From: Kushneria pakistanensis
Lineage (GTDB): Bacteria; Pseudomonadota; Gammaproteobacteria; Pseudomonadales; Halomonadaceae
Direction of reading: 5' to 3'
Assembly (NCBI RefSeq): GCF_014652795.1
Contig: NZ_BMZM01000003.1
Coordinates: 310,001 to 374,000, forward strand
Length of the DNA: 64,000 nucleotides
Positions 59,801-64,000 of this stretch are shown here, piece after piece; the first letter of the stretch is position 1; each line of letters opens with the position of its first letter. The notes under the pieces were generated by a model, which searched no databases, was not told the DNA's origin, and worked only from the letters and a program-made list of their open reading frames with translations. Both the position numbers and the translations under genes were made by a program.

Positions 59801-60281
59801 GTCGCATGACGATGCCTACATCATCGACTTTGAAGGCGAGCCTGCCCGCTCACTTGACGAGCGTCGCATGAAGAGCAGCCCGCTGCGTGATGTGGCAGGT
59901 GTGGTGCGCTCCTTTGACTATGCCTCGGCGATGGCACTGGACAATGCCTACAAGGCCGATGTGGCCCATGACCATGATGCCCTCAGCCAGGAGGTCATCG
60001 TGGACTATCGCCAGCGCGTCACCCAATCCTTCCTGCTGGCCTATCGTCAGGCCACCCATCAGGTGGGCCACCAGTGGCAGTTCGAGGATGGTGCCAGCGC
60101 TGCACTGTCGCTCTTCACGCTGGAAAAGGCCGCCTACGAGATTGCCTACGAGGCCGCCAATCGACCGGCCTGGCTCAAGGTTCCCATGCGGGGTCTGGTC
60201 GCACTTTTTGACGAACTGAGCACACGCTCGGGCAATGACATGTCCCAATCAGGGGAGGGTCACCATGACGACTCGCAGTAA
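56802..60281 (+). CDS. treS: Trehalose synthase-maltokinase fusion (TreS-Pep2)
   Basis: 1159 residues from the ATG at 56802, 11 nt after GAGGAGGG. The first 570 or so are a GH13_16 trehalose synthase with Asp near 224 ([10 protein letters not shown]), Glu near 267 ([11 protein letters not shown]) and Asp near 333 (FLRNHDEL). From about 620 a maltokinase domain follows, with [10 protein letters not shown] and the kinase motifs [12 protein letters not shown] and [16 protein letters not shown] near 985-1015. The fusion isomerises trehalose to maltose and phosphorylates it to maltose-1-phosphate for GlgE. Such fusions are known in proteobacteria. It overlaps glgB2 by 17 nt. Confidence 0.95.
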   Translation: MMNASDVSGSSQQAMAAGEGEPAFINDPLWYKDAVIYQVHVKSFFDANNDGIGDFQGLIERLDYIAGLGVNTIWLLPFYPSPRRDDGYDISEYCAVSPDYGTLDEAQKFIQEAHARGLRVITELVINHTSDQHPWFQRARHAPKGSPERDFYVWSDSDTHYSGTRIIFLDTETSNWTWDPVAGQYFWHRFYSHQPDLNFDNPVVFDEVMKVMHYWLEMGVDGLRLDAIPYLVEREGTNNENLPETHDVLKRIRAVIDEHFPDRMLLAEANQWPEDTRPYFGEGDECHMAFHFPLMPRMYMSLAQEDRFPITDILRQTPEIPENCQWAIFLRNHDELTLEMVTDRERDYLWNHYASDRRARINLGIRRRLGPLLERDRRRIELLNSLLLSMPGTPTVYYGDEIGMGDNIHLGDRDGVRTPMQWSMDRNGGFSRADPASMVLPPIMDALYGFQTINVEAQTRDPHSLLNWMRRMLAVRGQQKAFGRGVMKLLYPSNRRILAYVREYTHEDTGQVDTILCVANVSRSAQAVELDLSSWEGHVPVEMLGGSSFPPIGQLSYLLTLPPYGFYWFLLAPAATLPHWHSPSQEMMPDLLTLVIKQRLEEIGTGRARHSLEHDILPQYLPRRRWFAAKNSTIDQIRFAWAVGLDGAAANEHASSSSTILLGEIEVHCRQEGAENASPERYVLPLGMIGEEDSALLPQQLAMARIRRGREVGLLTDAFAMPGFPLAVVQALRAGQVLDLTHGAMDTDADAPRPGELHFRSTSLLSEMEMVPEDAEMRYLSAEQSNSSVIINDRMVLKLIRRIESGIHPEAEMGRYLTERGFTHIAPMLGEVTRIDDQGMPHVLMVLQGYIDNQGDAWEWTLNTLERAIRDFSEMAQADQHDAYDPLATLTGFAGLLGQRLGEMHTLLAMDTTEADFAPEVADEARTREWADSVRTQLEHAMTILESHKSSVSEEDQQLAEWLLQNRDTLSNMADEFARHAQGSLCTRTHGDLHLGQILVSHDDAYIIDFEGEPARSLDERRMKSSPLRDVAGVVRSFDYASAMALDNAYKADVAHDHDALSQEVIVDYRQRVTQSFLLAYRQATHQVGHQWQFEDGASAALSLFTLEKAAYEIAYEAANRPAWLKVPMRGLVALFDELSTRSGNDMSQSGEGHHDDSQ

Positions 60282-62502
60282 ACAGGACGTTCACAGCGCG
60301 TCAATCGACAGTACCCGGCTTCACCCTGACGCCGCTCAGGCGCTGGTAGAGGGCTCGCACGGCGATCCCTTTGCCGTGCTGGGGCCGCATGAGGTGGATC
60401 ATGCGATGGTCGTGCGGGCTTTTTTACCGCGCGCCATCGGCGTGGAGCTGCTGGAGCGCGACAGCGATCGCGTCCTGACGCGTCTGCAGCCGGGACAGGT
60501 ACCGGATCTCTTCGTGGGTCGCCTTGACCGGCTCGTACCCTATCGATTGCGTATCCGCTGGTCGCACGGTGAGGAGATCGTCGAGGACCCTTACGCCTTC
60601 GGGCCGCTGCTGGGCGAGCTGGATCTTTATCTGATCGGCGAGGGCAATCACCGCGAGCTGGGCACCTGTCTCGGCGCGCAGATGATGACGGTGGATGGCG
60701 TGGAAGGTGTGCGCTTCGCCGTCTGGGCCCCCAACGCCCGACGCGTGTCGGTGGTCGGCGAGTTTTGCCAGTGGGACGGGCGGCGCTATCCGATGCGTTT
60801 GCGCCAGCCCACCGGCGTCTGGGAGATCTTCATTCCAGGCCTGCCCGAAGGTGCGGTCTATAAATACGAGATTCTGGGGCAGTCAGGGCTTTTGCCGCTC
60901 AAGGCTGACCCGGTGGCACGGGCGACCCAGTCGCCCCCCGAGACCGGTTCGGTCGTGGCCGCGCCGCTGGAGCATGAGTGGCAGGATCAGGAGTGGATGG
61001 CCAGGCGTGCCGCACGTCACGCAGCTGATGCGCCCATCTCGGTCTATGAGGTGCACGCCGCGTCATGGCGGCGCCATGGGGGTGACGAGGGTGAGCTCTA
61101 CAGCTGGAATGATCTGGCACGCTGGCTGATCCCCTATGTTCAGGAGATGGGCTTTACCCATATCGAGCTGCTGCCAATCATGGAGCATCCCTTTGGCGGT
61201 TCCTGGGGCTATCAGCCGCTGTCGCAGTTCGCGCCCAGCGGTCGGTTTGGCAAGCCGCAGGAGTTCGCGGCCTTTGTCGATGCCTGTCACCAGGCCGGTA
61301 TTGGCGTCATTCTCGACTGGGTGCCCGCCCACTTCCCGACGGATCCGCACGGGCTGGCCCGCTTTGACGGCACGGCGCTGTATGAGTACCAGGATCCGCG
61401 CGAAGGGTTCCATCAGGACTGGAACACCTACATCTACAACCTGGGGCGCCACGAGGTGCACGGCTTCATGCTGGCGTCAGCCCTTTACTGGCTCAAGCAC
61501 TTCCACGTGGATGCCCTGCGTGTGGATGCGGTGGCCTCGATGCTCTATCGCAACTACTCGCGCCAGGAAGGCGAGTGGATTCCCAATCGCCACGGCGGTC
61601 AGGAAAATCTGGAGGCGATCGATTTTCTGACCCATCTCAACGAGGTGGTCGGCGAAGAAGCGCCCGGGGCCGTCATGATTGCCGAGGAGTCCACGGCGTG
61701 GCCCGGTGTCAGCCGCCCGGTCGCAGAGGGCGGGCTCGGGTTTGCCTACAAGTGGAACATGGGCTGGATGCACGACACGCTCAATTACATGAGCGAGGAT
61801 CCGCTGTATCGCAGCTACCACCATGGCGAGCTGACCTTCTCGCTGGTGTATGCGTTCTCCGAAAACTTCATGTTGCCGATCTCCCACGATGAGGTGGTGC
61901 ACGGCAAGGGCTCACTGATCAACAAGATGCCCGGGGATCGCTGGCAGCAGTTTGCCAACCTGCGCGCGTGCCTGGCCCTGATGTGGACCCATCCGGGCAA
62001 GAAGCTGCTGTTCATGGGCTGTGAGCTGGCACAGTTTCGCGAGTGGAGTCACGACCGCGAGCTGGACTGGTTTTTGCTGGAAAATGCCGAAAATCAGGGC
62101 ATTCAGCACCTGGTACGTGATCTCAACGGCATCTATACCCATGAGCCGGCCCTGCATGAGCAGGACTGTGTCCCCGAGGGGTTTGAGTGGGTAGTGGGTG
62201 ATGACGCCCATAACAGCGTGCTGGCATGGCTGCGCTGGAGCCGTGATGGTCAGCCCGTACTGGTGGTCATCAATCTCACGCCGCAGGTGCTGTCGGATTA
62301 CGGGGTAGGTGTGCCCATGGCAGGCTATTGGCAGGAGTGCTTCAACAGCAATGCTCAGATCTATGGCGGGACCGGCACCGGCAATGATGGTGGCCGCGAG
62401 AGCGAGGCACGTCAGAGTCATGGCCACCCGTTTACGCTGTCACTGCATCTGCCGCCGCTGGGGGCCGTTATCCTCAAGCCCGGGCGTACTGCTCTGGATT
62501 GA
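60265..62502 (+). CDS. glgB: 1,4-alpha-glucan branching enzyme, copy 2
   Basis: 745 residues from the ATG at 60265 (GGGAGG upstream), GH13_9. It has the same plan as copy 1 with [29 protein letters not shown], Asp in [16 protein letters not shown], Glu in MIAEESTAW and SHDEVVHGK. The two copies are clearly paralogous but differ throughout, most in the N-terminal domain and C-terminus, so they are not a recent duplication. Coupled to treS, this copy probably serves the GlgE route. Confidence 0.96.
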   Translation: MTTRSKQDVHSASIDSTRLHPDAAQALVEGSHGDPFAVLGPHEVDHAMVVRAFLPRAIGVELLERDSDRVLTRLQPGQVPDLFVGRLDRLVPYRLRIRWSHGEEIVEDPYAFGPLLGELDLYLIGEGNHRELGTCLGAQMMTVDGVEGVRFAVWAPNARRVSVVGEFCQWDGRRYPMRLRQPTGVWEIFIPGLPEGAVYKYEILGQSGLLPLKADPVARATQSPPETGSVVAAPLEHEWQDQEWMARRAARHAADAPISVYEVHAASWRRHGGDEGELYSWNDLARWLIPYVQEMGFTHIELLPIMEHPFGGSWGYQPLSQFAPSGRFGKPQEFAAFVDACHQAGIGVILDWVPAHFPTDPHGLARFDGTALYEYQDPREGFHQDWNTYIYNLGRHEVHGFMLASALYWLKHFHVDALRVDAVASMLYRNYSRQEGEWIPNRHGGQENLEAIDFLTHLNEVVGEEAPGAVMIAEESTAWPGVSRPVAEGGLGFAYKWNMGWMHDTLNYMSEDPLYRSYHHGELTFSLVYAFSENFMLPISHDEVVHGKGSLINKMPGDRWQQFANLRACLALMWTHPGKKLLFMGCELAQFREWSHDRELDWFLLENAENQGIQHLVRDLNGIYTHEPALHEQDCVPEGFEWVVGDDAHNSVLAWLRWSRDGQPVLVVINLTPQVLSDYGVGVPMAGYWQECFNSNAQIYGGTGTGNDGGRESEARQSHGHPFTLSLHLPPLGAVILKPGRTALD

Positions 62503-62514
62503 GTAGGCAACCAT

Positions 62515-62559
62515 CACATGGCGTAGGGGGCGAAGTGCGTAGTCCCGCTACGCCATGTG
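62515..62559 (+). repeat. 12-bp inverted repeat after glgB2
   Basis: CACATGGCGTAG at 62515-62526 and CTACGCCATGTG at 62548-62559 are perfect reverse complements around 21 nt, 12 nt after the glgB2 stop. There is no U-tract, so it may be a factor-dependent terminator, an mRNA 3' stabiliser or an interspersed repeat. Confidence 0.5.
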
Positions 62560-62690
62560 CGACAAAACGTGCATCGCGGCTCGGTATTAAAACTTCTTTA
62601 ATATAGGAGTAGCCTTATATAGGCAGGGGCAGCCGCCTTGTAGTGTCAGCCGCTGGTGGCTGTTTCCGGTCCATGAGACGGGAGGTCGCC

Positions 62691-62885
62691 ATGCGCCATC
62701 ATCGACATTACCCCCTCGGTGAAATTGCCGTTTTCATACTGGTCATACTGCTGGCCATCCTTGTGCTGATCGGCGGTGATACGCTGACACCTGATCGAGG
62801 CAACAATATGCCCGCCTGGTGCGAGCACCATGACGGGCATTGTCCGGGTGTTTCAGGCGACCCGGCGCGCAGTTTCAATGGCTGA
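62691..62885 (+). CDS. Small membrane protein with Cys/His motif (64 aa), unknown
   Basis: The ATG at 62691 has GGGAGG 6 nt upstream. The protein has a His-rich N-terminus (MRHHRHY), one hydrophobic helix at about 12-28, then a tail with WCEHHDGHCP, two Cys (44 and 51) framing three His. That spacing could bind a metal ion or form a disulfide outside the membrane. I do not recognise a family. It converges with the PRC-barrel gene, 43 nt away. Confidence 0.65.
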   Translation: MRHHRHYPLGEIAVFILVILLAILVLIGGDTLTPDRGNNMPAWCEHHDGHCPGVSGDPARSFNG

Positions 62886-62928
62886 CCGGAACGCCTGGTT
62901 TTCCAGGGTGGCTGACCTTACAGGCCAA

Positions 62929-63435
62929 TCAGTTTTCCAGTGCCTCACCGGCACGCTGCAGCAGGCTTGACGTGGCCTGGCGAGTATCCTGCCAGGCGCT
63001 GCTGGCGGCGTTGCTGGTCTTTTGCCATGTCTGTGACGCCTGCTGACGGGCGTTCTGCCACCAGTCATTGCTCCACGTGGGCTGCTGCTTGAGCGCTTCG
63101 CGGTCAAGATTGACGATGACGCTGTACTCGATCTCGTCCAGATCGGTGTCATTGCTGGTATCTACCGTAAAGTCACCACGCTGGATGACATAGCCATGAT
63201 CCTGGGGATCAAAACTGTCGTTGTCGGTTTCGATCACGATGGCTTGCAGCGTCATGTCATCGCCAAACAGCAGATCCTCGACTTCACCGATGGTCTCGTT
63301 GTTGCCCTGAAGGCGCACATCGGCATCCATCAGTCTGTCGGCGGAATAAAGTCCCTGAGTAGCAGGCTGGTCTGCCTGAGCAACAGCAGCGGCGCTCATC
63401 ATGATGGCGCCGGCAAGAAGGGAGCGATATCGCAT
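62929..63435 (-). CDS. Exported PRC-barrel domain protein
   Basis: The ATG at 63435, with AAGGA about 9 nt upstream, gives 168 residues; an ATG at 63444 is too close to its ribosome site. A signal peptide (MRYRSLLAGAIMMSAAAVAQA) is followed by a PRC-barrel-like domain with SADRLMDADVRLQGNNETIG, EVEDLLFGDDMTLQAIVIE and the C-terminal VIVNLDREAL. A Trp/Gln/Ala-rich amphipathic tail closes it. PRC-barrel proteins of this type are common stress or envelope proteins; the ligand is unknown. Confidence 0.82.
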   Translation of the reverse strand: MRYRSLLAGAIMMSAAAVAQADQPATQGLYSADRLMDADVRLQGNNETIGEVEDLLFGDDMTLQAIVIETDNDSFDPQDHGYVIQRGDFTVDTSNDTDLDEIEYSVIVNLDREALKQQPTWSNDWWQNARQQASQTWQKTSNAASSAWQDTRQATSSLLQRAGEALEN

Positions 63436-63519
63436 GAGTGTCATCCTTGTGTCATGTTTCTCGAAAATCATGGCACCCGCCGAGCGGGCATGCCTGCTCC
63501 TTCAGTTTCAATTAAATAT

Positions 63520-63855
63520 TTACGACGATTTGAGTGGGTCATGGCCCCAGTTCATCAGGGAGTAGCGCCAGCGTGAGGTCTTCCTGTCTTCTTTCTGCGG
63601 CGGCTGGCCCAGGTGGCGTGCCACATACTGATTGACCTTTTTCATGTGGCGGTAGTCGTCGTCATCAAGGTCTGCCTTGCGCTTTCTCTTGATCTCGACG
63701 ATACGCCGTCCAGATTGATGACCAGTGGATTCTCCGCCGCTGCTGTCGCCCACCGATTTTGACTCATCGCTTTCCAGCCACTCTTCAAGCTCCTTCGGCG
63801 CCATGTTGACGCTCTCCTTGAAGTCCTGATAGATCGTTTCGTTATCATCACTCAT
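63520..63855 (-). CDS. DUF3140 protein
   Basis: The ATG at 63855 has GGGAGG upstream and gives 111 residues: NETIYQDFKESVNMAPKELEEWL, an acidic/serine linker, RRIVEIKRKRKADLDDDDYRHM and KVNQYVARHLGQ, the DUF3140 pattern. These small charged proteins have been described as DNA-binding-like, but their function is unproven. It follows a DUF2945-like gene, a pairing I have seen in other genomes. Confidence 0.85.
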   Translation of the reverse strand: MSDDNETIYQDFKESVNMAPKELEEWLESDESKSVGDSSGGESTGHQSGRRIVEIKRKRKADLDDDDYRHMKKVNQYVARHLGQPPQKEDRKTSRWRYSLMNWGHDPLKSS

Positions 63856-63907
63856 GGTGTGTCCTCCCTGACACGATTGAATAAAACGTTGCTGGCGTGG
63901 CAATGGC

Positions 63908-64000
63908 TCAGGCCTTGCGCAGTTCCTTGTGCAGCTTGAGCACGCGATCGCCGTCATCCTGCTTGATCATGTAGGCCGGCTCTTCTTCGGTAGCGTTGCG
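63908..64000 (-). CDS. Partial gene, C-terminal 30 codons, DUF2945-like
   Basis: The frame enters from the right edge and stops at 63908. The visible end, EEPAYMIKQDDGDRVLKLHKELRKA, resembles the C-terminus of DUF2945 (hypervirulence-associated, Tudor-like) proteins, whose end often reads like SDKTGKxAxHKPEALRK. The identification rests on 30 residues and on the DUF3140 neighbour. Confidence 0.5.
   Translation of the reverse strand, partial: RNATEEEPAYMIKQDDGDRVLKLHKELRKA

Overview
The window is high-GC, densely packed bacterial chromosome. Gene content and order suggest a gammaproteobacterium, most likely a halophile of the Halomonadaceae (Halomonas/Kushneria-like). The pointers are an Entner-Doudoroff-type zwf-pgl-eda block beside glk and gap, a large glycogen/trehalose cluster, DUF3140 and DUF2945 stress-type proteins and PhnCDE. 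The genus is an inference from memory; there is no rRNA or other taxonomic marker here. I see no tRNA, rRNA, CRISPR array, insertion sequence or prophage.

Region 1 (about 1-12730, minus strand) is an aryl-polyene-like (APE) pigment operon. Read 5' to 3' it runs: chain-length-factor-like ketosynthase, acyl carrier protein, COG4648 membrane protein, AMP-ligase fused to a hotdog dehydratase, family 2 glycosyltransferase, LpxL-type acyltransferase, LolA-like carrier, MMPL exporter, FAD halogenase-like oxidoreductase, DUF3261 lipoprotein, ketosynthase, dehydratase, ketoreductase, then an unfinished gene at the left edge. Most junctions overlap by 4 nt, so translation is probably coupled. Several usual APE genes (second ACP, thioesterase, ApeD-type acyltransferase) are not seen. 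A divergent gene for a Tat-exported beta-helix protein (12927-14582) borders it.

Region 2 (14605-17681, minus) is a phnD-phnC-phnE phosphonate/phosphite-type ABC importer. Region 3 (17867-31057) handles glucose: an MFS sugar porter, zwf-pgl-eda, a glk-mutarotase-aldo/keto-reductase operon whose reductase has lost three of four catalytic residues, and gap; a Tat amidohydrolase, a haloacid dehalogenase, an unknown small protein and a dienelactone hydrolase are interspersed. Region 4 (31144-40765) has pncB, a FemAB-like acyltransferase, a fasciclin protein, a NicO/DUF1007 metal pair divergent from a SitABCD-type Mn/Fe importer (with a perfect 16-bp palindrome between them), and a phosphomannose isomerase.

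Region 5 (40930-62502, plus) is the largest system: glgA-glgB1-treZ-malQ-treY, a DUF2934 protein with a histone-like tail, glgX, glgE, a treS-maltokinase fusion and a second glgB. Together these encode glucan synthesis by the GlgA route and the maltose-1-phosphate (GlgE) route, glucan breakdown, and conversion between glucan and trehalose in both directions. glgC is not in the window. Region 6 (62691-64000) has a 64-residue Cys/His-bearing membrane protein, a PRC-barrel protein, DUF3140, and the end of a DUF2945-like gene.
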